A stretch of 44,163 bases of DNA from Candidatus Harrisonbacteria bacterium RIFCSPHIGHO2_02_FULL_40_20 (lineage in GTDB: Bacteria > Patescibacteriota > Minisyncoccia > UBA6257 > WO2-44-18): NCBI GenBank assembly GCA_001818675.1, contig MHJF01000030.1, forward strand, positions 1 to 44,163, written 5' to 3'. Each line of letters begins with the position of its first letter. The stretch's first letter is position 1. The notes beneath the pieces are model-generated. The model saw only the letters and a list, made by a program, of their open reading frames with translations. It was not told the DNA's origin and ran no database searches. Below are positions 8,082 to 14,453 of this stretch, in pieces. A program made the translations under genes and the position numbers.

Positions 8082-8768
8082 CTAGTTGCCAGCCGACTGG
8101 ACCATCGGCGTTTCCGCCGGGGTCTGGTCAGACTTGGTGGCTTCCTCCTTGGGGCGAGGAATCGGCGTCGGATCGATGGTTCCGTTCACGATGCCTGTCA
8201 GCATCTGGACGGCTCGTTCCATCATCTTCAGGTTGAAGTGGGATCTGTTCCCCCCCATCTCCTTCCAGAGTTCCTGCTGCTTGTCCTGTTTTGCCGCCCG
8301 AAAGATGTGCTGTTGGACGTAGTGTCCCCCAGCTGCCTCTTTCACGGCTTCGAAAGCCTTCGTGCTGGCGGCGTTTTGGATGCTGGCGTGGGTTTCCACG
8401 GCCTCCTTGTACGCCTTCTCGGCCGCCCTTAGGGCCAGAGGCGCCGCCGTCTCCTTGAACCAGACGTTCAGGAAAAGAAATTTTCCCTTTCCGAGTGAAA
8501 CGCGGGCCTCTTCGCTGTACCGGCGGTAGCACTTGCTGCCCATCAGCTGGTACGGGAACTTTCGTTCTCCGCACAGAGGACACACGAGTGTGTCCAGGTA
8601 CGGAGTGGCGGCACGAGCGGCGGGAGGAGTGATCGGCGCGGCCACGGGGGCCACGACGACTTCCTGGACGACGGGGTCTGCGTTGACCGGAGTCGTCATC
8701 GGAGTCTCACGTTCCCCGGGCTCTTCGTACTTTTCGACGGGGGGCTTCCTGCGATTGGTCTTACTCAT
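8082..8768 (-). CDS. GC-rich orphan protein with a zinc-ribbon-like cysteine motif
   Basis: 228 aa. AGAAGGAGAA upstream supports the ATG at 8768. Residues 1-55 are Pro/Ala/Val-rich and probably disordered. Residues about 60-80 carry CPLCGERKFPYQLMGSKC, a CxxC-x(n)-C that could hold part of a zinc site. The rest is a helical, Ala/Lys/Glu-rich region (AAEKAYKEAVETHASIQNAA) and a polar tail. Codon choice is strongly GC-rich (GGC, CTG, AAG, ACG) and unlike the surrounding AT-rich genes, which suggests transfer or separate codon selection. It has its own near-consensus promoter, a leader of about 160 nt, an SD and a terminator. Family not recognised; RNA or DNA binding is only a guess. Confidence 0.75.
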   Translation of the reverse strand: MSKTNRRKPPVEKYEEPGERETPMTTPVNADPVVQEVVVAPVAAPITPPAARAATPYLDTLVCPLCGERKFPYQLMGSKCYRRYSEEARVSLGKGKFLFLNVWFKETAAPLALRAAEKAYKEAVETHASIQNAASTKAFEAVKEAAGGHYVQQHIFRAAKQDKQQELWKEMGGNRSHFNLKMMERAVQMLTGIVNGTIDPTPIPRPKEEATKSDQTPAETPMVQSAGN

Positions 8769-8934
8769 GGTAGTTCTCCTTCTGAAAAAAATTAAACTGC
8801 ATCTGAAAAAGGATTTACATCATAAAAACAATCAACTGGCCAACCAATAGGATATTGGGCACCTCCTTAAAAACTAGTAGTGGTTAACAAAGAACAAATA
8901 ATTAAATTAAGACCCAAATCTTAATTGTAGAAAC

Positions 8935-8962
8935 ATTATAGCAAATGGTTATAATTTGTCAA
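8935..8962 (-). promoter_or_regulatory. Near-perfect sigma-70 promoter for the zinc-ribbon gene
   Basis: On the minus strand TTGACA (8957-8962), a 16-nt spacer and TATAAT (8935-8940). It predicts a leader of about 160 nt before the ATG at 8768. A second AGGAGG on the minus strand in that leader (near 8868) has no convincing ORF behind it. Confidence 0.85.
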
Positions 8963-9125
8963 GCCCCGTCACTAGACCTGCCTGCCGGCAGGCAGGTCCG
9001 ACATTGCAACGCCTAAGCCGCTTTTCTCTAGACATAGATTGATAAAGAAAGATTGATATTTATAAAAAAATCAGGTTTCATAAAAGGCGTTGTAGAAAAG
9101 CGAAATGTCGGGTTCGGTGCGGGGC
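8963..9125 (+). ncRNA. Putative pseudoknotted structured RNA, copy 1
   Basis: Closing stem GCCCCG-U-CAC (8963-8972) pairs with GTGCGGGGC (9117-9125), with one bulged U. Stem A CCGACATT (8998-9005) pairs with 9104-9111. Strand B GCAACGCC (9006-9013) pairs with GGCGTTGT (9086-9093), and strand C CGCTTTTCT (9019-9027) pairs with AGAAAAGCG (9094-9102). The order B-C-B'-C' is an H-type pseudoknot. A 22-nt palindrome (8976-8997) is inserted relative to copy 2. A TATAAT at 8950-8955 sits 7 nt upstream on the + strand. Homologous to 12007-12149. No known class recognised. Confidence 0.5.
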
Positions 9126-9139
9126 AAAGCCCATAAAAT

Positions 9140-9213
9140 TGGTCGGAGCGCTGGGAATCGAACCCAGACTACGGACTCCCGAAGCCCGCGTACTACCACT
9201 ATACTACGCTCCG
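9140..9213 (-). tRNA. tRNA-Pro (anticodon CGG)
   Basis: The cloverleaf is complete: acceptor CGGAGCG/CGCTCCG, anticodon stem CGGGC/GTCCG with loop TTCGGGA, T arm TGGG-TTCGATT-CCCA. The discriminator A is followed by an encoded CCA. C1 at the 5' end is typical of bacterial tRNA-Pro. Confidence 0.93.
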
Positions 9214-9278
9214 CCTTGTCCTTCGTAGCTCCGCAATGCGGGGCGAAGGAGGATTTCTTTTGTTAATAGCTAATACTA

Positions 9279-9284
9279 TATAAT
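9279..9284 (+). promoter_or_regulatory. -10 box 6 nt before the phosphatidyltransferase ATG
   Basis: TATAAT at 9279-9284 is followed by GATCTT and then the ATG at 9291, with no SD. Transcription would start at or next to the ATG, a leaderless arrangement. No good -35 is seen. Confidence 0.55.
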
Positions 9285-9290
9285 GATCTT

Positions 9291-10028
9291 ATGGAAAATC
9301 AAAACTTAGAGAAAAAAATTAGCGAGGAATTTAAGAAACAAAAAACTAAATTTAAAAGATTAATTATCCGGCACAAGGATGATTTTTTAACTACCTTGGA
9401 AAAAAGTTGGCGGGATGCTTTATTGAGGCCCGTTACCGCCATCCTTTATAAGATTGGCATTACTGCGAATCATATTACTTTTTTGGGCTTTGGCGTCGTT
9501 TTTATATCCGTTGGGTCTTATTTTTTGAAAGCTGATTTATACGAGCAGATGGTTTTTTTAATTCTTGGCGGTTTAACAGATTTTGTGGATGGTCCATTAG
9601 CTCGGAATCATAACAATGTAACTATTTTAGGAACTTGGATGGATCACATTAGAGATCTTTTGTTAGTAGTTTGGGCGTCTTATTTAATTTATGGATACGG
9701 GCTTTTAAGTTTAGAAGTGATTTTGATCATTGGGGCGCTTCAAATCGCTTTGGGTTGGTTTACCCTCAAAGATTTTTTGGTTAAATATCTAAAAGGTCTT
9801 CCAGCGGACGCGGAGGAATTTGATTTGCGGGATTTCACTTTGGGTAATTTACAGGCTACCGTTTTTGGTCGCGCCCAATTTTTCTTTTGGATTGCGGGAT
9901 ATGTGGCGTTGTTTGCTTCGTTGATTTACGCATCCGCGTTTTTAGCAACTCTTGGAGCGGCATTTATAATTCTAGAAATCATTCTTGCGGCTTTAGGGGT
10001 ATTAGATCTTTATAAAAAGATTCTTTAG
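9291..10028 (+). CDS. CDP-alcohol phosphatidyltransferase family membrane enzyme
   Basis: 245 aa. It transfers a phosphatidyl group from a CDP-activated lipid to an alcohol in the membrane. The complete signature D-x2-DG-x2-AR-x8-G-x3-D-x3-D is present: D97, D100, G101, A104, R105, G114, D118, D122. Several transmembrane helices surround it (about 62-80, 86-97, 120-150, 195-215, 220-240). The first 40 residues are highly charged and cytoplasmic. Which alcohol it uses (glycerol phosphate, inositol or other) cannot be told from sequence. The gene stands alone, with a likely leaderless start. Confidence 0.9.
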   Translation: MENQNLEKKISEEFKKQKTKFKRLIIRHKDDFLTTLEKSWRDALLRPVTAILYKIGITANHITFLGFGVVFISVGSYFLKADLYEQMVFLILGGLTDFVDGPLARNHNNVTILGTWMDHIRDLLLVVWASYLIYGYGLLSLEVILIIGALQIALGWFTLKDFLVKYLKGLPADAEEFDLRDFTLGNLQATVFGRAQFFFWIAGYVALFASLIYASAFLATLGAAFIILEIILAALGVLDLYKKIL

Positions 10029-10094
10029 GCGGTATTGATTTCCGGGATCGGTTTTTTAAATGAAGAAATAAGTTGGTTTGAGGAATATCCCGCA

Positions 10095-10147
10095 GGTGAT
10101 TTTGCTTGGTTCGTTCGTTATAAATTTTATTCGAACGAAAAATCACC
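10095..10147. other. Bulged hairpin 3' of the phosphatidyltransferase gene
   Basis: GGTGATTTT...TTCGTTCG pairs with CGAACGAA...AATCACC around an AT-rich loop. It could terminate or stabilise the upstream mRNA, but there is no clean U-tract. Confidence 0.5.
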
Positions 10148-10150
10148 GAG

Positions 10151-10182
10151 GGAAAAGAAAATCCTGCTGCTGGAGCAGGATT
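10151..10182 (-). terminator. Intrinsic terminator of cca
   Basis: AATCCTGCT / AGCAGGATT is a 9-bp stem with a 5-nt loop. On the minus strand it is followed by TTCTTTTCC. Confidence 0.85.
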
Positions 10183-10217
10183 ATTCTGGTTCCGAAAACT
10201 AACTTATTTCGAGTATG

Positions 10218-11774
10218 TTATTTAACAAAATATTTTTTCTTAATTTCTTCATCTATTCGTTCTTGGGTTTTCAGCACTTTTTCTTTGGCTTTATCAGCTA
10301 GTTTTTTTAATTCCGTTTCTGATAATTTACCCAATTTTTTTGTCCGTTCCGCTAAAGTTTTTTTCTCGTTTAATTCCGGATCATCCAAAATTTCATCTAA
10401 AAGAATATTTAAAATCTGCCCAATTTTTGGCCCGGGTTCTATTTTTAATAGTTCCATTATGTCGTTCCCTTTGATGGCGATCATTTTTGGACTAAGAGGA
10501 TCTTTTTTAGCTTTTTCAATCATTGCTTTCAGATGTCGCAATCTATATGGTTGCGCTTTAGCAACTCCAGAACCAATTCGGTCTGCTTCCCTAACCAACA
10601 ACAGATCATCAACATTTTCTGCGCCTACTCGGCTTACTAGCCTTCTTACTCCCCGAGCCGTTACCATTTCCGGATCATAGACAAACATATGTTCGCGCAC
10701 GAGCAGGGCTATTTTTTCAATCATTTTACGGGGAAATTTTAGCCGATCTAACGCTTCCACTGTCATTTTTTCTCCGATGTATTGATGTTGATAAAAAGTC
10801 CAATCCCCCTTTTTGCCGTTTAAAGTTTTTTCTCCACGAGGATCGTCTTTCCATTGCCGGCTTCGAGGTTTGCCAACGTCATGAAGGAGCGAGGCCAGGC
10901 GAAGTTCTAGCGGAAATTTTTTCGTAACTGCATATTCCAGCGCTTTGATGTTATGTTCAAAAACTGTGTAGCGGTGATGTTTATTTTGATTTACATCAAC
11001 TCCTTCTTGGAGTTCTGGCAAAACACATTTTAGCATTCCCAACTTTTCCATATTGATTATTCCCTCCATGGCATTATCGGTCATTAGCAGTTTTTCTAAT
11101 TCTTGAGCAATCCTTTCTTTGGCTATAAATTCTAGCAGGCCAGCTTTATTTTTAATCGCGTCAGCAGTCTTTTCTTCAATAGCGAAACCTAATTGGGCGG
11201 AAAATCTTATAGCGCGCATCAGCCGAAGAGCATCTTCTGCAAAGCGTTCTTCGGGATTACCCACCGCGCGAATTATTTTAGCTTCTAAATCCGCTTGTCC
11301 GCCAAAAGGATCAACTAATCCGTTAATTCGCCTTTTGTCCGAGGATACTTCATAAGCCATCGCGTTAATAGTAAAATCTCGGCGCGACAAATCTTCTTCC
11401 ACGGTTTTAGCAAAAGTAATTTCGTCGGGATGCCGCTTGTCAGTATATTTTCCTTCTTGGCGGAAAGTTGTTACTTCAACAATTTTCATTTTTGGGTCTT
11501 CGGATTCAGTTTTGATAGCTACCGTTCCAAATTTATTTTCATAGATGCTATCCGGAAAAGCTTTTAAGATTTCTTCTGGTTTAGCTCCGGTAGTAAGATC
11601 CCAATCTTTAGGTTGTTTATCTAATAAAAGATCGCGCAAACAGCCGCCTACTAAATAAGGTTCAAAACCAGCCGCGGTTAATTTATCCGCGACTTCTTTT
11701 ATCGGCTTAGCTTCTGCAAACCTTTTTTCTAAATTATCCAAAAATCTTTTTTCCGCTTCAGTTTTTTTAGGCAT
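10218..11774 (-). CDS. cca: CCA tRNA nucleotidyltransferase with HD domain
   Basis: 518 aa. It adds or repairs the 3' CCA of tRNAs, which is needed here because Arg, Lys, Ile and Glu tRNAs in this window lack an encoded CCA. The N-terminal nucleotidyltransferase shows LVGGCLRDLLL and the DxD site in DWDLTT, then RRDFTINAMAY and EDALRLMRAIRFSAQLGF. The middle carries an HD phosphohydrolase site (LASLLHDVGKPR). The C-terminus is a long charged helical tail. The ATG at 11774 has GGAG 8 nt upstream. The frame also opens at 11801 (ATGAAAG) and at 11855, both in or next to a palindromic element, so the start is uncertain. Confidence 0.92.
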   Translation of the reverse strand: MPKKTEAEKRFLDNLEKRFAEAKPIKEVADKLTAAGFEPYLVGGCLRDLLLDKQPKDWDLTTGAKPEEILKAFPDSIYENKFGTVAIKTESEDPKMKIVEVTTFRQEGKYTDKRHPDEITFAKTVEEDLSRRDFTINAMAYEVSSDKRRINGLVDPFGGQADLEAKIIRAVGNPEERFAEDALRLMRAIRFSAQLGFAIEEKTADAIKNKAGLLEFIAKERIAQELEKLLMTDNAMEGIINMEKLGMLKCVLPELQEGVDVNQNKHHRYTVFEHNIKALEYAVTKKFPLELRLASLLHDVGKPRSRQWKDDPRGEKTLNGKKGDWTFYQHQYIGEKMTVEALDRLKFPRKMIEKIALLVREHMFVYDPEMVTARGVRRLVSRVGAENVDDLLLVREADRIGSGVAKAQPYRLRHLKAMIEKAKKDPLSPKMIAIKGNDIMELLKIEPGPKIGQILNILLDEILDDPELNEKKTLAERTKKLGKLSETELKKLADKAKEKVLKTQERIDEEIKKKYFVK

Positions 11775-11799
11775 TATGTTTTCTCCAATTCTTTCTTTC

Positions 11800-11921
11800 A
11801 TCCCGTTAGAGACAGGTCGCCAAGGGCGACCGTAACTCAGCCGTTTTAATAACAATTAAATTTTTATATCTAAAATCAAACAATATTTCAAAAATCATGG
11901 AAGGGTTGTCTCTAATGGGAT
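11800..11921. repeat. ATCCCGT palindromic element upstream of cca (copy 1)
   Basis: The ends are complementary over 14 bp: TCCCGTTAGAGACA (11801-11814) with TGTCTCTAATGGGA (11907-11920). Inside are a GGTCGCC-AAG-GGCGACC hairpin and CTCAGCCGTTTTAAT (11836-11850), identical to 40602-40616 in the glyS leader element. An in-frame ATG of cca (11801) lies at its edge. The single G-T closing pair favours the + strand if it is an RNA. Confidence 0.6.
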
Positions 11922-12006
11922 TCATTTATATTTATGATGATAGCCGTAATAGCTCTTATTTACAATTTGCCGAAAACGTCAAAAAATGCTAAAAAATATA
12001 AAGCTT

Positions 12007-12149
12007 GCCCCGTTACCAGATCGAGCACTGCAACGCCTTGCCGTTTTTCTTTATATCAAGCAAACATTATCAAAGTCTTTGTCTGGGGTAAAAAGTTTGG
12101 TTAATGCTTAATCGTTGTAGAAAAATGTAGTGCTTGGCTTGGTGCGGGG
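12007..12149 (+). ncRNA. Putative pseudoknotted structured RNA, copy 2
   Basis: It has the same architecture as 8963-9125. Closing stem CCCCG-U-UACC (12008-12017) pairs with GGTG-CGGGG (12141-12149), keeping the bulged U. Stem A GAGCACT (12023-12029) pairs with AGTGCTT (12129-12135). Strand B GCAACG (12030-12035) pairs with CGTTGT (12113-12118), and strand C GTTTTTCT (12043-12050) pairs with AGAAAAAT (12119-12126). Stem A differs in sequence from copy 1 but still pairs. TATAAA lies 4 nt upstream (11997-12002). It ends 11 nt before tRNA-Arg on the same strand. Confidence 0.5.
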
Positions 12150-12160
12150 ATTGATATGTC

Positions 12161-12232
12161 GCCCTCGTAGTCTAACGGATAAAACGCTAGCCTTCGAAGC
12201 TAGATTTAGAGGTTCGATTCCTCTCGAGGGCA
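12161..12232 (+). tRNA. tRNA-Arg (anticodon TCG)
   Basis: Acceptor GCCCTCG/CGAGGGC, anticodon stem CTAGC/GCTAG with loop CTTCGAA, T arm AGAGG-TTCGATT-CCTCT, discriminator A, no encoded CCA. Only 2 nt separate it from tRNA-Lys. Confidence 0.93.
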
Positions 12233-12234
12233 TT

Positions 12235-12307
12235 GCATCCCTAGCTCAATTGGCAGAGCAGATCCCTCTTAAGGATAAGGTTCTGGGTTCGAGACCCAGG
12301 GGATGCA
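12235..12307 (+). tRNA. tRNA-Lys (anticodon CTT)
   Basis: Acceptor GCATCCC/GGGATGC, anticodon loop CTCTTAA on a 5-bp stem whose first pair is a G-A mismatch, T arm CTGGG-TTCGAGA-CCCAG, discriminator A, no encoded CCA. Confidence 0.92.
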
Positions 12308-12311
12308 CATC

Positions 12312-12386
12312 GCGCGCTTAGCTTAGTGGCAGAGCGACTCGTTTACATCGAGTAGGTCGGGGGTTCGATTCCCTCAGCGCGCACCA
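12312..12386 (+). tRNA. tRNA-Val (anticodon TAC)
   Basis: Acceptor GCGCGCT/AGCGCGC, anticodon stem ACTCG/CGAGT with loop TTTACAT, T arm GAGGG-type with TTCGATT, and ACCA encoded at the 3' end. It is the last of a three-tRNA run. Confidence 0.94.
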
Positions 12387-12415
12387 TTGACTTTTTTTAA
12401 AAAATATTGTAATAT
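12387..12415 (+). promoter_or_regulatory. Sigma-70-like promoter for the 76-aa membrane protein
   Basis: TTGACT (12387-12392), a 17-nt spacer and TAATAT (12410-12415), starting on the base after the tRNA-Val CCA. Confidence 0.8.
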
Positions 12416-12467
12416 ATAGAAAGTAGTTTGAAAACTGTTTTACTTTCCTATTCCTTAAGGAGGGATT

Positions 12468-12698
12468 ATGAGCAAGTTTCATTTGCGACTCCGACTTTTC
12501 TTTTGGACATTTTTTGGTTTTGGCAATATTGGGCTAGGAGTTTTTTTGATCAATTACAAACATTTTAATTTGGATATTCTTGGTTGGATTTGGATCCTTT
12601 CTTCTATTGGTTGGTTTTACAGGGCTCGGATTGAATATCAGCTTTTGGGGATCAAAATTACCATAGACAAGATTTTTAAAAAATTCCCGTCCCGATGA
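12468..12698 (+). CDS. Small two-helix membrane protein
   Basis: 76 aa. AAGGAGG lies 4 nt before the ATG. Two hydrophobic segments (about 9-30 and 36-53, rich in Trp and Phe) flank a short NYKHFNLD loop, and the tail is basic (KIFKKFPSR). It is a self-contained unit with its own promoter, SD and terminator; its TGA stop lies in the loop of the terminator hairpin. No family recognised. Confidence 0.75.
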   Translation: MSKFHLRLRLFFWTFFGFGNIGLGVFLINYKHFNLDILGWIWILSSIGWFYRARIEYQLLGIKITIDKIFKKFPSR

Positions 12699-12717
12699 CT
12701 ATCGGGGCGGGTTTTTG
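12686..12717 (+). terminator. Intrinsic terminator overlapping the stop codon of the 76-aa gene
   Basis: CCCGTCCCGAT / ATCGGGGCGGG (11 bp, one T-G) with a GACT loop, followed by TTTTTG. The TGA stop spans 12696-12698. Confidence 0.9.
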
Positions 12718-12718
12718 T

Positions 12719-13096
12719 TTAAATATTTTCGTAATGATTAATTTGCGGACGTTGGCCGGCAAACAATGTAATTGCCACCAGATCAATTCTCCATCCCCCA
12801 TTCTCATAAATAAGATTTTGATTGTGTCCTGCGTAAAGTTGGGCAATTCTTTGAGTCTTTTTCAATTTTGCGTTTGTCAGATTATATTCCGGCAAAATTT
12901 CGTTTGCCGTATTATCATTTTGCCGAATTGTTTTTACTTCAATAAAAACTAGAGTTTTGTCATTGCCGATTGCCACAATATCTAGTTCCCCCCATTTTTG
13001 CCGGAAGTTTCTTTCTATAATTTTGTATCCCCTATCTTGTAAAAATTCACAAGCCAGATCTTCTCCTATTTTTCCTGTTTCGGATTTATTGGTCAT
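12719..13096 (-). CDS. yraN: YraN/UPF0102-family nuclease-fold protein
   Basis: 125 aa from the ATG at 13096 (MTNKSETGKIGEDLA), where the family normally begins; a GTG at 13126 is an alternative. The UPF0102 fold is related to Holliday-junction resolvase/endonuclease folds. The expected core is present: GKIGEDLACEFLQDRGYKI, the acidic GELDIVA and FIEVKTI. The cellular role of the family is poorly known. It is convergent with the 76-aa gene and has no SD. Confidence 0.88.
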   Translation of the reverse strand: MTNKSETGKIGEDLACEFLQDRGYKIIERNFRQKWGELDIVAIGNDKTLVFIEVKTIRQNDNTANEILPEYNLTNAKLKKTQRIAQLYAGHNQNLIYENGGWRIDLVAITLFAGQRPQINHYENI

Positions 13097-13179
13097 GTTT
13101 TTTAATAACAAACGTTTGTCGTACACACAAGCATTTATTGTTATAATGGTAACACATAGTTATGAGTAAATCGTGAAAC

Positions 13180-13674
13180 ATGGAAAACAAATTTCAAGAA
13201 TTTTCGATTTCAGACGATTATATAAGAGGTTTAATTGATGGAGAAGGATGTTTTACTTTTTGTAATGTTCCCGTATACAGAGGAAAAGAAAAAGTTAAAT
13301 TACCAGCTTTTGCTTTAAAGATGAACGAGAGAGATATAGACTTAATAAAAAAAATTAAAGATCAATTAGGCTTAAGAAATAAGATATATATTTATCGTCA
13401 AACCACCCTAAAAACTTTTAATTCTAGCGGTCCAAAGATATATCAGAGGGGCAGAACAGCAACATTAATAGTAAGAGATTTGGGTCAATTAAAAAATATC
13501 ATAGTTCCTTTCTTTTATAAAAAATTGATTGGTCACAAAGGTGTTCAATTTATTGAATGGTTAGAAAATATTGGAAGAGATCCCTTAGTACACGAAGATT
13601 ATAAATTAATATATCGTCTTTATAAATCCGGGTTTTTTGATAGAGATCATGTAGATTATCGTCCAATTAGATAG
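13180..13674 (+). CDS. LAGLIDADG-type homing endonuclease-like protein, free-standing
   Basis: 164 aa. YIRGLIDGEGCFTF (residues 14-27) is a single LAGLIDADG helix with its acidic residue, so a homodimer would be expected. It is followed by the usual beta-rich DNA-contact region (FALKMNERDIDLIKKIKDQLG, TATLIVRD, FYKKLIGHKGVQF). Such enzymes cut long DNA sites to spread introns or inteins. Here no host gene, intron or rRNA surrounds it. A TATAAT lies at 13142-13147; there is no SD. Strongly AT-rich. Activity unknown. Confidence 0.85.
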   Translation: MENKFQEFSISDDYIRGLIDGEGCFTFCNVPVYRGKEKVKLPAFALKMNERDIDLIKKIKDQLGLRNKIYIYRQTTLKTFNSSGPKIYQRGRTATLIVRDLGQLKNIIVPFFYKKLIGHKGVQFIEWLENIGRDPLVHEDYKLIYRLYKSGFFDRDHVDYRPIR

Positions 13675-13745
13675 GTGCAAGAAGTTTGTCAGCAAACAAA
13701 ATATAATTGGAAAACACGAAAAACCTATGTTTTACGCATGTTTGT

Positions 13746-13766
13746 CGGTTTTTGGCTAAAACCGAT
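13746..13766 (+). other. Hairpin downstream of the LAGLIDADG gene
   Basis: CGGTTTTT-GGC-TAAAACCG is a short stem about 75 nt past the stop. It may be a weak terminator; the rest of 13675-13848 shows only AT-rich repeats of TGTTTCACA. Confidence 0.4.
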
Positions 13767-13848
13767 GTTTCACACTTTTTACAATGTTTCACATCGTTTA
13801 ACATTTTATGTCAACTAAAGCCCAAAGAACTATAAAATATATAGGGGA

Positions 13849-13877
13849 TTGACATAGGGGTTGTGATGTGATATATT
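13849..13877 (+). promoter_or_regulatory. Near-consensus promoter for the 93-aa gene and structured RNA
   Basis: TTGACA (13849-13854), an exact 17-nt spacer and TATATT (13872-13877). The predicted start is near 13884. Confidence 0.88.
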
Positions 13878-13937
13878 ACATAAAGTTTGTACTTTACAAT
13901 TCAATGTTTGTTTAACCGCTTTTTAGGAGGATAAGCC

Positions 13938-14219
13938 ATGGTGACCGTACATCGTGAGGAGATTGGTGTCCTGAACGTAACGTTTTGGACACCGCAGGCA
14001 GTGGAGGCGAATCGAAAGTTTCTTCAGAAGATTTCGAAACTTCCGGAGTTTTGCAGTTTTGGGGAGGTGCTCGTCGAAGATCTTCCGGTTCAGCGGCTTC
14101 GGTTGGACCTTCCTTGTCTTCAGCCGGATCTTTCGCCGGTTGAGGAGTTCGAGAAGTTTCTTGGTCGGTTGAGGATGGATCTGGTGGGGTGGTCGCAAGC
14201 TGCTCCTCGGGTGGCGTGA
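13938..14219 (+). CDS. Orphan 93-aa protein from a strongly promoted unit
   Basis: 93 aa. AGGAGG (13925-13930) lies 7 nt before the ATG. The protein is soluble and mixed (TVHREEIGVLNVTFWTPQ; a helical EEFEKFLGRLRMDL near the end), with one cysteine region and no known motif. Its GC content is clearly higher than the flanking AT-rich DNA. A consensus promoter lies upstream, and over 200 nt of hairpin-rich sequence plus a strong terminator lie downstream. Small reading frames on the opposite strand are antisense shadows. Function unknown; the RNA may be as important as the protein. Confidence 0.65.
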   Translation: MVTVHREEIGVLNVTFWTPQAVEANRKFLQKISKLPEFCSFGEVLVEDLPVQRLRLDLPCLQPDLSPVEEFEKFLGRLRMDLVGWSQAAPRVA

Positions 14220-14235
14220 GGGGGGACGGGGAAAG

Positions 14236-14385
14236 CAGATGTCTGGCTAAGGCTGCGGATCTGACGGGAATTTCGGGAATTTGTCTCAGACCGCACGTTC
14301 TGACAACAGACATTCTGTGGCAAAAGCGAGTTGGCTTTTCATAGAGGCCGTGAGGTCGTAGAAGTGGAAAGACCAACTGCTTTTG
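14236..14385 (+). ncRNA. Structured 3' region of the 93-aa gene transcript
   Basis: Hairpin 1: CAGATGTCT (14236-14244) pairs with 14308-14317 and encloses TGCGG..CTGA / TCAG.CCGCA (14254-14295), capped by a tandem CGGGAATTT repeat. Hairpin 2: CAAAAGC.AGTTGG (14321-14334) pairs with CCAACTGCTTTTG (14373-14385), extended by CTTT/AAAG, about 17 bp in all. A terminator follows at 14416. No ORF is supported here (14220-14501). It may be an independent or 3'UTR-derived RNA. Confidence 0.5.
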
Positions 14386-14415
14386 TTCCCCCATATAGGG
14401 TGGAGTTGAGGGGTC

Positions 14416-14451
14416 GCCGGCTGTGGTAACACACAGCCGGCTTTTCATTTT
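14416..14451 (+). terminator. Strong intrinsic terminator
   Basis: GCCGGCTGTG / CACAGCCGGC is a perfect 10-bp stem with a 6-nt loop, followed by TTTTCATTTT. It ends 2 nt before the left inverted repeat of the IS. Confidence 0.93.
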
Positions 14452-14453
14452 AG

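Noticed and set aside
8128-8583. 151-aa minus-strand frame inside the zinc-ribbon gene
   Set aside because: Alternative frame of a GC-rich gene; Arg/Gly/Pro-rich composition and no start signals.
10078-10680. 200-aa plus-strand frame over the cca 3' end
   Set aside because: Antisense to well-conserved cca motifs; composition typical of a shadow frame.
13912-14448. Long minus-strand frame (178 aa) opposite the 93-aa gene
   Set aside because: It is antisense to a gene with a consensus promoter, SD and terminator. It is rich in Pro/Ser from GC-rich shadow codons and has no SD.
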